NCBI RefSeq assembly: GCF_017877055.1 | Contig: NZ_JAGIPG010000002.1 | Span: forward strand, 1,178,001-1,242,000 | Source of the DNA: Neorhizobium galegae | GTDB taxonomy: Bacteria; Pseudomonadota; Alphaproteobacteria; Rhizobiales; Rhizobiaceae | Length of the DNA: 64,000 nucleotides | Direction of reading: 5' to 3' | Shown: in pieces, positions 33,752 through 41,897 of the stretch | Position numbering within the stretch: the stretch's first letter is position 1 | How the letters are laid out: each line of letters opens with the position of its first letter | Program-made: the position numbers and the translations under genes | Notes under the pieces: generated by a model | Database searches by the model: none | The model's input: the letters and a program-made list of their open reading frames with translations, nothing else | Told to the model about the DNA's origin: nothing

Positions 33752-33880
33752 TCAGCGCGGGGTGGCCGGCTTCGGCTGGGCGCTTTCGCGGATCTGCCTC
33801 CACTCGGATTCCATCCGCTCGACGACATGCTGCGGGATCGGCTTGGAAGGGGCGGCCGGTGCGGGCTGCTGCATCATCAT
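33752..33880 (-). CDS. 42-residue Pro/Gln-rich protein, antisense to the cluster
   Basis: A short gene on the minus strand: three ATG codons at the start (33880), AGGAG three bases upstream, and stop TGA at 33752-33754. The product (MMMQQPAPAAPSKPIPQHVV, then ERMESEWRQIRESAQPKPAT) is a proline-rich start, one short helix and a proline-rich tail. It lies between terminase and endolysin in the opposite direction. The good ribosome site is the main support. No family is known. Confidence 0.5.
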   Translation of the reverse strand: MMMQQPAPAAPSKPIPQHVVERMESEWRQIRESAQPKPATPR

Positions 33881-34035
33881 GATCTCCTGTTGTTTAGAAA
33901 GCCGACATGAACGTCGTGTGAAGCCGTTGGTTCCACATCGTTAGAAAAAAGTAAACTGCCGCCTAAAGTCTTAAAACGATTTAGTTTTTCTAAACCGATT
34001 GAAACTTTGCGACGCGGTATAAGGGTAGGCTCCCC

Positions 34036-34644
34036 ATGGCTCACAACCGGCATGTTTTCTTTGATTTCGTACGGACGAGGCTCTTCAAAGGCCGGCTGGT
34101 CACCAACCAGGTAGAGGGGCTGACGACGATTCTCGACGGTTGGCGGGAGAGGGGCGGCCAAGATGAGGGCCTGCCGCTCGCCTATGTTCTGGCGACCGCC
34201 TTTCACGAGACGGCCGCCACGATGCAGCCCGTCCGGGAGACCCTGGCGGCGAGCGACAGCTCCGCGATCGCGCGGCTGGACGAGGCTTTCGCGGCGGGCC
34301 GGCTCGGGTCGGTAAAGACGCCCTATTGGCGGCCGGACGCAGACGGAAAAAGCTGGCTCGGCCGAGGCCTCCTGCAACTGACTCACCGGCGGAACTACGA
34401 GGCGATGTCCGACCTGACCGGGATCGACCTGGTGGCCGATCCGGGCCGGGCGATGGAAATGCCGGTCTCGGTCGCGATCCTGATCGTGGGCATGCGGCGC
34501 GGCAGTTTCACCGGGCGGAAGCTTGGCGACTATTTCGGGCAGGGTAGGGCGGATTGGGTGGGCGCGCGAAAAATCATCAACGGCAGCGACCGGGCGGAAC
34601 TCGTGGCGCGGCATGCGCGGGTATTCGCCGAGGCGCTGCAATAG
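34036..34644 (+). CDS. GH19 chitinase-like endolysin
   Basis: Protein of 202 residues without a signal peptide. It fits the glycoside hydrolase 19 lysozyme-like group found in phage endolysins: YVLATAFHETAATMQPVRET with the probable catalytic Glu, then YWRPDADGKSWLGRGLLQLT, HRRNYEAMSDLTGID and GARKIINGSDR. Its likely role is to cut peptidoglycan for release of particles; with no signal peptide it would need a holin, and two holin-like genes (36456, 49442) are in the cluster. It lies between terminase and portal, a place where Rhodobacter GTA has no such gene. Confidence 0.85.
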   Translation: MAHNRHVFFDFVRTRLFKGRLVTNQVEGLTTILDGWRERGGQDEGLPLAYVLATAFHETAATMQPVRETLAASDSSAIARLDEAFAAGRLGSVKTPYWRPDADGKSWLGRGLLQLTHRRNYEAMSDLTGIDLVADPGRAMEMPVSVAILIVGMRRGSFTGRKLGDYFGQGRADWVGARKIINGSDRAELVARHARVFAEALQ

Positions 34645-34703
34645 GCCGCATTGTGGCCCGTGGCAGCCCATGATAGCGAGGCCTCCGTTTTGCTGGAGGT
34701 TCC

Positions 34704-35018
34704 ATGATACGTCACATCGTGTTTTTCACGGCTGAGGCCGGCGAGATCGACCGGGTACGGGCGGGCCTCTCCCTGCTGACCGTCAATCCGCATGCATCGA
34801 TCCTGGAGATCGGCACGAATGTGAAGAGCGACCAGCTTGGCAACGAGATCGATCTGGTCGTTTACGGCGAGTTCGAGGACGAGGCAGCGCTGGCCGCCTA
34901 CAAGGCGCATCCGGTTTATCAGGCATCGATCGACATCGTCCGGCCAATCCGGGAAATTCGCATGGCAGCCGATTTCGACAGCGCGAGCGCGGTGAAAGCA
35001 CCCCTGCCGCTTCCCTAA
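34704..35018 (+). CDS. Dabb family (stress-responsive alpha/beta-barrel) protein
   Basis: Protein of 104 residues with TGGAGG just before the ATG. It matches the Dabb fold: MIRHIVFFTAEAGEIDRVRA, then VNPHASILEIGTNVKSDQLG, VVYGEFEDEAALAAYKAHPV and YQASIDIVRPI. Dabb proteins form small dimeric barrels; functions vary and none is known for a packaging cluster. It sits between the endolysin and the portal gene in the same direction. It looks like cargo rather than a structural protein. Confidence 0.88.
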   Translation: MIRHIVFFTAEAGEIDRVRAGLSLLTVNPHASILEIGTNVKSDQLGNEIDLVVYGEFEDEAALAAYKAHPVYQASIDIVRPIREIRMAADFDSASAVKAPLPLP

Positions 35019-35055
35019 GGCGGGCCTTGGCGCCCGAGCGAAAGGACAAGTCACA

Positions 35056-36243
35056 ATGAAATCTCCATTCCGGCGCCCGTGGTTTTCCACGGGCGGGCGA
35101 CAGGGCGTGCCCGAAGTTCAGGGGACGGAAACCCAGAAGCCCGAGACCAAGATGGCCTCCGGTTTCGCGATCGTCTCCGGCGAGGGGGCGGCGCATTGGT
35201 CGGGACGGTCCTATGCGGCGCTGGCGCGGACAGGCTTCATGAGGAACCCGGTCGCGTACCGGGCGGTGCGGATGATCGCCGAAGCCGCCGCGGCCGTTCC
35301 CTGGCTTGCCTATGACGGGGTGACCGAGCTTGCCGACCATCCGGCGCTGGCGCTGCTGGCCCGGCCGAACGGACGGCAGGGAGGGCCCGACTTTTTCGAG
35401 GCGCTCTACGGGCACTTGGCGCTTTCCGGCAATGCCTATGTCGAACCGCTGTCGATCGGCGGGGATTTGCGCGAACTGCATCTGCTGCGGCCCGACCGGG
35501 TGAGCGCCGTCGAGGCGCGCGACGGCTGGGTGGCGGGCTACGATTACCGCGCCGGCGGCACCACCCGGCGCCTGCCGGTTGAAAGCGACGGCATCGCGCT
35601 GCTGCACCTGAAACTGTTTCATCCGCTCGACGACCATTGCGGCTTTCCGCCGCTCGGTGCGGCGGGTGCGGCACTCGACCTGCACAATGCGGCGGCGAAC
35701 TGGAACAAGGCGCTGCTCGACAATTCCGCCCGGCCTTCCGGCGCGCTGGTCTACCAGCCGAAGGATGGCGGCAACCTCTCCGCCGACCAGTACGAGCGGT
35801 TGAGGCAAGAGCTGGAGGCGGGTTATTCCGGGGCCGTCAATGCCGGGCGGCCGCTGCTGCTCGAAGGCGGGCTCGACTGGAAGGCGATGGGCCTGTCGCC
35901 GAAGGACATGGATTTCATCGAGGCGAAGAACGGGGCTGCCCGCGACATCGCGCTCGCCTTCGGCGTGCCGCCGATGCTGATCGGCATTCCGGGCGACAAT
36001 ACCTATGCCAATTACCAGGAGGCCAACCGCGCCTTCTATCGCCTCACCGTGCTGCCGCTGATCTCCCGCACCGCCGCGAGCTTTTCCGCCTGGCTGTCGG
36101 AAGCCTATGGCGAACGGCTGCGGCTGGAGCCGGACCTCGACCGGATCGCCGGCCTTTCCGCCGAGCGCGAGGCTCTGTGGGCAAGGGTCGGGGCGGCAGG
36201 ATTCCTGAGCGATGAGGAGAAGCGTGAGGCGGTGGGGTATTGA
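35056..36243 (+). CDS. HK97 family portal protein (GTA gp3-like)
   Basis: Protein of 395 residues, AAAGGA before the ATG. The portal is the dodecameric ring through which DNA enters the capsid. Family segments: GRSYAALARTGFMRNPVAYR, AVRMIAEAAAAVPWLAYDG, HPALALLARPNGRQGGPDFF, HLALSGNAYVEPLSIGGDLR, WNKALLDNSARPSGALVY, DMDFIEAKNGAARDIALAFG, VPPMLIGIPGDNTYANYQEA and NRAFYRLTVLPL. Length is normal. The first ~35 residues are variable. Followed by a short inverted-repeat block and the small membrane gene. Confidence 0.93.
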   Translation: MKSPFRRPWFSTGGRQGVPEVQGTETQKPETKMASGFAIVSGEGAAHWSGRSYAALARTGFMRNPVAYRAVRMIAEAAAAVPWLAYDGVTELADHPALALLARPNGRQGGPDFFEALYGHLALSGNAYVEPLSIGGDLRELHLLRPDRVSAVEARDGWVAGYDYRAGGTTRRLPVESDGIALLHLKLFHPLDDHCGFPPLGAAGAALDLHNAAANWNKALLDNSARPSGALVYQPKDGGNLSADQYERLRQELEAGYSGAVNAGRPLLLEGGLDWKAMGLSPKDMDFIEAKNGAARDIALAFGVPPMLIGIPGDNTYANYQEANRAFYRLTVLPLISRTAASFSAWLSEAYGERLRLEPDLDRIAGLSAEREALWARVGAAGFLSDEEKREAVGY

Positions 36244-36249
36244 GTGACT

Positions 36250-36369
36250 TCAGGCGGTCGAAGCCTTTGGCCGAACCGCGGAGTGACTCAACTTGCGAAC
36301 TCGCCGACTCAACCTCTCAGCAGAGTGTCGGAAGTGATTCTGACAATTGATGAAAATGAGACCGCCTGA
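36250..36369. repeat. 120-base block bounded by 10-bp inverted repeats
   Basis: tcaggcggtc at 36250-36259 is perfectly complementary to gaccgcctga at 36360-36369. Within it, gactcaac occurs twice. A second stem, cctgac-ccagc-gtcagg, starts at 36365. It begins six bases after the portal stop, in the gap before the next gene; no gene is seen. Confidence 0.55.
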
Positions 36370-36455
36370 CCCAGCGTCAGGCGCGGAACGGCTGGTTGCA
36401 TGGCAGCAGCGCCGTTCGGTCCGTATGCGTGCATCATAAACAAGAGAGATTAAAA

Positions 36456-36791
36456 ATGGCTGACCTCGGAAACGATCCGGGCGCCTTGGCCGGCATCTGG
36501 GCCGCCAAGGCGGTGGGCGCCACGGCGGGAGCCGGCGTGTCACTGATCTATCTGCTGCCGAAGAGCCGTCGCGAGGCGGCGAGCCGGTTTCTGACGGGCT
36601 TGAGCTGCGGGATGATCTTCGGCGGGCCGACCGGGCTGTGGCTGGTGGAAAGGCTGGGGATCGGCGGAGAGCTTTCCGGCCCCGAAGTAATGCTGACGGG
36701 ATCGGCGGCGGCCAGCCTTTGTGCCTGGTGGGTGCTGGGCGCGCTGGCGAGGATTGCCGTCAGATATGGGGGACGGAACGGCGGCGCTTAA
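36456..36791 (+). CDS. Small membrane protein of the GTA cluster (DUF6107-like)
   Basis: Protein of 111 residues with AGAGAG before the ATG. It has three hydrophobic segments (AVGATAGAGVSLIYLLP, LTGLSCGMIFGGPTGLWLV, LTGSAAASLCAWWVLGALAR), a holin-like profile. In rhizobial GTA-like clusters a protein of this size, annotated DUF6107, lies between the portal and prohead protease genes, as here; I recall this with moderate confidence. It might assist particle release or membrane docking of assembly, but this is inference. Confidence 0.7.
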   Translation: MADLGNDPGALAGIWAAKAVGATAGAGVSLIYLLPKSRREAASRFLTGLSCGMIFGGPTGLWLVERLGIGGELSGPEVMLTGSAAASLCAWWVLGALARIAVRYGGRNGGA

Positions 36792-36853
36792 CTTCGGTCT
36801 TCGCCTAGAGCCCCTTCGCCGGCCAGATCATTTCAATTTCAGGGAGAATACCC

Positions 36854-37435
36854 ATGCACGCTTACCGCGGGCCGCGTCCGACTGCGCGCAAATTCGCCAA
36901 TCTGGAACTCGCAGGCATTACCGGCGACGGGGTTTTCTCCGGTTATGCCAGCGTCTTCGGCGAGGTCGATCTCGGCAAGGATACGATCGAGCGCGGCGCC
37001 TTCCGCAATTGCCTCGTCGAGCGCGGGGCGCCGGGGGTGCGGATGCTCTATCAGCACGATCCTTCCGAGCCGATCGGCGCCTGGAGGACGATCCGGGAGG
37101 ATGCCCGCGGGCTTTATGTCGAAGGCATGCTTTCACCCGGTGTCGCCCGCTCCCGCGAGGTGCTGGCGCTGATGAAATCAGGCGCGCTCGACGGGCTGTC
37201 GATCGGGTTCCGCACGGTGAAGGCGCGCACCGACGCCAAGACCGGCGTGCGCAAAATTCTCGAGGCCGATCTTTGGGAAATCTCGGTGGTGACCTTTCCG
37301 ATGCTGCCTTCGGCCCGGGTCTCCAACGTCAAGCATGCGCGGTTCTTCCGCGACAGGGAAACCGAACTCGTCCGCCAGATGCGGCGGGCGGCGAAGATGA
37401 TGATGAAATCAACCTTCAAAGGAAAAGCGATATGA
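36854..37435 (+). CDS. HK97 family prohead protease (GTA gp4-like)
   Basis: Protein of 193 residues. It cleaves the capsid protein during head maturation. Motifs are clear: FSGYASVFGEVDLGKDTIER, GAFRN, then the catalytic His68 in MLYQHDPSEPIG and Ser116 in SGALDGLSIGFRTVKAR, and LEADLWEISVVTFPML. Its stop overlaps the capsid gene start by 4 bases (ATGA), so the two are co-translated in the usual head-gene order. Confidence 0.93.
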   Translation: MHAYRGPRPTARKFANLELAGITGDGVFSGYASVFGEVDLGKDTIERGAFRNCLVERGAPGVRMLYQHDPSEPIGAWRTIREDARGLYVEGMLSPGVARSREVLALMKSGALDGLSIGFRTVKARTDAKTGVRKILEADLWEISVVTFPMLPSARVSNVKHARFFRDRETELVRQMRRAAKMMMKSTFKGKAI

Positions 37436-38727
37436 CGGAGCAGGCGAGAACGATGGCAAGCGTGGCGCCCCAGGTGAAGGCCCCCGAAGTGAAGGCCCCC
37501 GAAGTCAAGGGAGTACCGGAAACGGTGACGGCGGCCTTCGACGAATTCATGGAGGCCTTCGAGGCCTTCAAGGAGGTCAACGACCGGCGCCTCGGCGAGA
37601 TCGAACAGAAACTGACGGCCGACGTCGTGACCCGCGACAAGATGGACCGCATCAACCGCGCCGTCGACGACCAGAAGAAGGTGCTCGACCAGCTGGTACT
37701 GAAGAAGGCCAGGCCGCAACTTGGGCGCGGCGATGCGGAGCTTTCGGCCGAGGCCGTCGAGCACAAGGCGGCCTTCGACGCCTATGTCAGGCGCGGCGAT
37801 GAGAACGGCCTGCGAGAACTGGAGGCGAAGGCGTTTTCCGGTGGGACCGGTGCCGACGGCGGTTATCTCGTGCCGCCGGAAACGGATACGGAAATCGGTC
37901 GGCGGATTTCGGCGGTTTCGCCGATGCGGGCGCTCTCGACGGTACGCACCGTATCCTCCGCGGTGCTGAAGAAGCCGTTCGCGGCGGCCGGGCTTTCGAC
38001 CGGCTGGGTTGCGGAGACGGCGGCGCGGCCGCAGACCAATACGCCGCAGCTTGCCGAACTCTCCTTCCCGACCATGGAACTCTACGCCATGCCGGCGGCC
38101 ACGCAGTCGCTGCTGGACGACTCGGCGGTCGATATCGAGGCCTGGATCGCCGGCGAGGTGGACATCGTCTTCGCCGAGCAGGAGGGCGACGCCTTCATCC
38201 GAGGCGATGGCATCAACAAGCCGAAGGGGTTTCTGTCCTATCCGACGGTGGCCGACAGCGCCTGGAGCTGGGGCAATATCGGCTACATCGCCACTGGCGT
38301 GGCAGGCGGCTGGAAATCGACGGGGCCTTCGGACACGCTGATCGACCTGATCTATGCGCTGAAGGCCGGCCATCGCCAGAACGGCACGTTCATGATGAAC
38401 CGCAAGGCGCAGGGCGATATCCGCAAGTTCAAGGATGCCGACGGCAACTATCTCTGGCACCCGCCGGCATCTGCCGGCCAGCCGGCCTCGCTGATGGGCT
38501 TCCCGATCGCTGAAGCCGAGGAGATGCCCGACGTCGCGGAGAATTCGCTCTCCATCGCGTTCGGCGATTTCCGCTCCGGTTACCTCGTGGTCGACCGGGC
38601 GGGGGTGCGCATCCTGCGCGATCCCTATTCGGCGAAACCCTATGTGCTTTTCTACACCACCAAGCGCGTCGGCGGGGGCGTGCAGAATTTTGAGGCGATC
38701 AAGGTGGTGAAATTCGCGGCGGCGTGA
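37432..38727 (+). CDS. HK97 family major capsid protein (GTA gp5-like)
   Basis: Protein of 431 residues, ATG at 37432; the longer open frame upstream only reads through the protease gene. The N-terminal ~100 residues are a coiled-coil delta domain (EAFEAFKEVNDRRLGEIEQK) removed by the protease in the family. The HK97 shell fold follows: GGYLVPPETDTEIGRRISAV, SPMRALSTVRTVSS, GWVAETAARPQTNTPQLAEL, ELYAMPAATQSLLDDSAVDI and EAWIAGEVDIVFAEQEGDAF, ending FEAIKVVKFAA. Two short repeats in the start (VKAPEVKAPEVKG) are visible. Confidence 0.95.
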   Translation: MTEQARTMASVAPQVKAPEVKAPEVKGVPETVTAAFDEFMEAFEAFKEVNDRRLGEIEQKLTADVVTRDKMDRINRAVDDQKKVLDQLVLKKARPQLGRGDAELSAEAVEHKAAFDAYVRRGDENGLRELEAKAFSGGTGADGGYLVPPETDTEIGRRISAVSPMRALSTVRTVSSAVLKKPFAAAGLSTGWVAETAARPQTNTPQLAELSFPTMELYAMPAATQSLLDDSAVDIEAWIAGEVDIVFAEQEGDAFIRGDGINKPKGFLSYPTVADSAWSWGNIGYIATGVAGGWKSTGPSDTLIDLIYALKAGHRQNGTFMMNRKAQGDIRKFKDADGNYLWHPPASAGQPASLMGFPIAEAEEMPDVAENSLSIAFGDFRSGYLVVDRAGVRILRDPYSAKPYVLFYTTKRVGGGVQNFEAIKVVKFAAA

Positions 38728-38737
38728 GCCGCCGCGA

Positions 38738-38813
38738 AGTGAGTAGTGAGTAGGGGGCGGCCGATGGCTGCCCTTTTCGCATCACTGCTTCTGCTCGCAA
38801 CTCACTACTCACT
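38738..38813. repeat. 14-bp inverted repeat after the capsid gene
   Basis: agtgagtagtgagt (38738-38751) pairs perfectly with actcactactcact (38800-38813); each arm is itself a tandem of agtgagt/actcact-like units, and a third partial copy follows at about 38823. It lies between the capsid and connector genes and may attenuate or stabilise the message. Confidence 0.65.
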
Positions 38814-38847
38814 ACCGGCTAACCACTACTCACCCCCCAGGAACCCC

Positions 38848-39417
38848 ATGACCTACGCCCAAACCACTCCGCCCGCTGCGGAGCCGCTGACGCTTGCCGA
38901 GGTGAAGGCGCATCTGCGTCTCGATGGAAGTGACGAGGATGCGCTGCTGGCCTCGCTGATCAGGACCGCCCGCGAACACCTGGAAAGAGAGACGGGGGTT
39001 TGCCTCATGTCTCAAGGGTGGCGTCTTTATCTCGACCGCTGGCCGGCGGACGGGGTGATTCGGATTTCGAGATCGCCGGTGCAGGCGGTTGACAACGTTA
39101 CGGTTTACGACGCTGACGGAACGCAGCTTGAAGTTCCACTGGAAGATCATCTGCTCGACGGCGAAGGCCGGCCGGCACGGCTGTGGCTGAGAAATCCGCC
39201 CGAGCCGGGGAGATTCGTCAACGGCATCGAAATCGATTTTTCGGCCGGTTTCGGTGAGGCGGGCACCGACGTGCCGGATACGCTGAAGCGGGCGATGTCG
39301 CTCCATATCGGCCACATGTTCGCGTTCCGCGGCGTCGTTTCACCGGACCAGCAGCCGGCCGGCATTCCCGACGGTTATGAGCGGCTGATCGCACCCTTCC
39401 GGATGCGGAGGCTCTGA
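38848..39417 (+). CDS. Head-tail connector protein (gp6-like)
   Basis: Protein of 189 residues from the ATG at 38848 with AGGA upstream; an open frame to 38746 crosses the inverted repeat and is rejected. The N-terminus PLTLAEVKAHLRLDGSDEDA, followed by LLASLIRTAREHLERETG, is the hallmark of the gp6-like connector family that binds under the portal. The protein is about twice the length of phage gp6, as in GTA homologues, with a beta-rich middle (WRLYLDRWPADGVIRISRSP) and DVPDTLKRAMSLHIGHMF near the end. Its stop overlaps the next start (TGATG). Confidence 0.88.
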   Translation: MTYAQTTPPAAEPLTLAEVKAHLRLDGSDEDALLASLIRTAREHLERETGVCLMSQGWRLYLDRWPADGVIRISRSPVQAVDNVTVYDADGTQLEVPLEDHLLDGEGRPARLWLRNPPEPGRFVNGIEIDFSAGFGEAGTDVPDTLKRAMSLHIGHMFAFRGVVSPDQQPAGIPDGYERLIAPFRMRRL

Positions 39418-39749
39418 TGGTCGTGTTCTTCGATCCGGGGTCGATGACCGCCAGGCTCGATCTCGAAATGCCGAAGGCGCTCCCGGACGGCCAGGGTGGC
39501 GCGACCGTGACCTGGGAAGTGACGGCCTCGCTCTGGGCGCGGATCGAGCCGGTCTCGTTCGTGGTGGAGGAGCGGGCGGCGGCCGAAGGCGGCACGATCA
39601 GCCATCGCATCTGGGTGCGGTTCCGCGACGGCATATCAGCCGGCCAGCGGTTCCGAAAAGGGGCGCGGGTCTTTCTGGTGAAACTGGTGCACGATCCGGA
39701 CGAAACGCGGCGTTATCTCGTCTGCCAATGCGAGGAGGAGGCCCGATGA
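39417..39749 (+). CDS. Head-tail adaptor / head closure protein
   Basis: Protein of 110 residues. It matches the small SPP1 gp16-like head closure family: GSMTARLDLEMPKALPDGQG, GATVTWEVTASLWARIEPVS, then GTISHRIWVRFRDGISAGQR and RYLVCQCEEEAR. It should sit between the connector ring and the tail and seal the filled head. It is translationally coupled to both neighbours (1-base overlap before, 4-base overlap after). Confidence 0.85.
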   Translation: MVVFFDPGSMTARLDLEMPKALPDGQGGATVTWEVTASLWARIEPVSFVVEERAAAEGGTISHRIWVRFRDGISAGQRFRKGARVFLVKLVHDPDETRRYLVCQCEEEAR

Positions 39750-40144
39750 CGGCGGCGAATGCGCTTCTGCAGGCGATCCATCAAACGCTTGCCGGTGATG
39801 CCGCCTTGGCGGCCATTATCGGCGCCGACGGCATTCGCGACCGACTGCTGCCGCGGGCAAAATTGCCCTGCGTCGTGTTCGGCGAGACGGAGACCCGGGA
39901 TTTTTCGACCGCCAGCGAGGCGGGCGAGGAGCATCTGCTGGTGCTGGAGATCTGGTCCGACGGTGAGGGGCGGCGGCAGGCGCAGGAGATTGCCGGGATC
40001 GTGCGCGGCCTCCTGCATGATGCGGCGCTGGCGCTTGATGGGGCGGTGCTGGTGAACCTGTTGCAGGTCAGTTCGCGCACGCGGAGGGAACCGAAGACGA
40101 AGTTCACGCTGACGGAGATGCGGTTTCGAGCGGTGACGGAGTAA
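39746..40144 (+). CDS. DUF3168 tail-completion protein (GTA gp8-like)
   Basis: Protein of 132 residues, ATG at 39746 with GAGGAGG upstream, overlapping the adaptor gene by 4 bases. DUF3168 proteins are the tail terminator or completion proteins of siphophage-like particles: ALLQAIHQTLAGDAALAAII, GIRDRLLPRAKLPCVVFGET, EEHLLVLEIWSDGEGRRQAQ and KFTLTEMRFRAVTE. After it the collinear order is broken by a minus-strand MFS gene. Confidence 0.88.
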   Translation: MTAANALLQAIHQTLAGDAALAAIIGADGIRDRLLPRAKLPCVVFGETETRDFSTASEAGEEHLLVLEIWSDGEGRRQAQEIAGIVRGLLHDAALALDGAVLVNLLQVSSRTRREPKTKFTLTEMRFRAVTE

Positions 40145-40164
40145 GGGACTTGTCCATTGAACAG

Positions 40165-41385
40165 TCAATCAGCAACTAAGTGGCTCCTCGCATTCGCCCT
40201 GCGCACCAGCCCGACCAGCATCAGTACGAAAACCAGCGAGATCGCCGAGAGCACGGCGCCGGTCACAAGCGCTGCGGTGGCGCCGGCGCGGTCGAGGATC
40301 GCGGTGAAGATGACCGGCGCGGCGGCATTGGCCAGGTTTTGCGGCAGCGACAGGCGGGCCGATTGCAGGCCGAATTCGCGGGGCGAGAAGAGTGACAGCG
40401 GCAGGAGTGCGCGGGCGACCGCGAGCACGCCGGTGCCGAAGCCATAGAGCAGCATGAAGATGACGAGGACCGGGGCCGAGGACGTGACGGTCGCGGCGAG
40501 CAGGAAGCTGAAGAGAACCAATCCGGTGCCGACCAGCGAAGTGAGAAGCGCGTTGCCGCGCCGGCCGAGAACCATGTCGACGAAACGGGCGGAAACGCCG
40601 ATCACGCCGCGCGCCGAGCCGAGCTGCAGGGCAAACGCCGGCGAGGCGCCGGCCTGTTGCAGCAGGGCCAGCAGCGAAGGTGACAGGCCGAAGCTGATGA
40701 ACGAACTGATCGCGGTGGCTGCGGCGACCAGGAAGAAGGCGCGGCGGCGTTCCGGCGGCGTGAAATCGACGGGGACCCTATCCGTGGCTTGGGTCTGCTC
40801 GTTGCGATCGACCGGTTTCGGCAGGCCGAACAGATAGAGCGGCAGGCAGACGAAGAGCTGCAGCATGGCCGAGAGCACGAAGGTCATCCGCCAGCCGACG
40901 AGATCGTTCATCAATGCGAGGACCGGCCAGAAAATGGTCGCCGAAAGCCCGGTGAACAGCATGAGGATGGCGATGATGCGCTTGCCGTCCAGCCCCTCAC
41001 GCTCGACGACCGCCGTATAGGCCGGCGCCGACAGGCCGAGCGCGCCGCCGATGCCGATGATGATCCAGGCAAGCCCGTAGACCAGGATTTCGTGGGCGCT
41101 CGCGAGCAGCAGCAGGCCGATCGCGAAGATGACGGATGCGCCGGCCATGACTTTTGCGGCGCCGTGGCGGCCGAGCAGCCGGCCGGCCGCGGGACCGGCA
41201 AGCGCACTGACCAGCATCATGATCGACAGGCCGAAGAACACGACCTCGTTCGGGAGGTTGAGTTCCGGCGCGACGATGCGGCCCATGACCCCGAGCATAT
41301 CGAAGGTCGTGCCCCAGGAGATGATCTGGGTGACGGCGAGCACGGCGATCGTCTGCGCCGAGCGCAGAGGGAGAATTTTGGGCAT
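40165..41385 (-). CDS. MFS transporter inserted in the GTA-like cluster
   Basis: Protein of 406 residues from the ATG at 41385 (MPKILPLRSAQTIAVLAVTQ); an in-frame ATG at 41400 is possible and neither has a clear ribosome site. It is a 12-helix major facilitator with SIMMLVSALAGPAAGRLLGR and GAAKVMAGASVIFAIG in the loop-2/3 region, and GIGGALGLSAPAYTAVVERE in the fifth helix. The substrate is unknown. It is transcribed against the structural genes on both sides, which makes it a non-structural passenger. Its bases are of normal GC-rich rhizobial type. Confidence 0.85.
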   Translation of the reverse strand: MPKILPLRSAQTIAVLAVTQIISWGTTFDMLGVMGRIVAPELNLPNEVVFFGLSIMMLVSALAGPAAGRLLGRHGAAKVMAGASVIFAIGLLLLASAHEILVYGLAWIIIGIGGALGLSAPAYTAVVEREGLDGKRIIAILMLFTGLSATIFWPVLALMNDLVGWRMTFVLSAMLQLFVCLPLYLFGLPKPVDRNEQTQATDRVPVDFTPPERRRAFFLVAAATAISSFISFGLSPSLLALLQQAGASPAFALQLGSARGVIGVSARFVDMVLGRRGNALLTSLVGTGLVLFSFLLAATVTSSAPVLVIFMLLYGFGTGVLAVARALLPLSLFSPREFGLQSARLSLPQNLANAAAPVIFTAILDRAGATAALVTGAVLSAISLVFVLMLVGLVRRANARSHLVAD

Positions 41386-41489
41386 GGCGATGGGAAGCAT
41401 TGGCGAAGCGGTTGTGAACGCCCGTTCCTCTAGCACCGCTTCCGGAGGCGCGAAAGCGACAATCCGACAACACAGGAAAGGACTTCCAC

Positions 41490-41897
41490 ATGGTGGCGCA
41501 GAAGGGCAAGGACCTGCTCTTGAAGATCGATAATGACGGCGCATTCCTGACGGTCGCGGGGCTGCGTTCGAGGCGGCTCGCCTTCAATGCGGAGACCGTC
41601 GATATCACCGATGCCGAAAGCGCCGGGCGTTGGCGCGAGCTTCTGGGCGGCGCCGGCGTGCAGCGTGCTTCGCTGACCGGAGCCGGCATCTTCAAGGACC
41701 AGGAAAGCGATGCGCTGGTGCGGGCCGCGTTTTTTTCAGGCAGCATTCTTGCATGGCAGATCTTGATCCCGGCCTTCGGCGCGGTAACCGGGCCGTTCCA
41801 GGTGACGGCGCTCGAATATTCCGGCGAGCACAATGGCGAAATCCGCTTCGAACTGGCGCTGGAATCGGCGGGCGGCCTGACCTTCGGGGCACTCTGA
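41490..41897 (+). CDS. Major tail protein, TP901-1 family (GTA gp9-like)
   Basis: Protein of 135 residues, AAAGGA before the ATG. It forms the tail tube. Family segments: QKGKDLLLKIDNDGAFLTVA, LRSRRLAFNAETVDITDAES, AGRWRELLGGAGVQRASLTG, AGIFKDQESDALVRAAFFSG and ITFEL-type end (ESAGGLTFGAL). It is the first gene after the MFS passenger and is coupled to gp10 by a 1-base overlap. Confidence 0.92.
   Translation: MVAQKGKDLLLKIDNDGAFLTVAGLRSRRLAFNAETVDITDAESAGRWRELLGGAGVQRASLTGAGIFKDQESDALVRAAFFSGSILAWQILIPAFGAVTGPFQVTALEYSGEHNGEIRFELALESAGGLTFGAL

Noticed and set aside
36721..37431. N-terminal extension of the capsid frame to 36721
   Set aside because: It reads through the small membrane gene and the protease in another frame. 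The ATG at 37432 with ATGA coupling is the family start.
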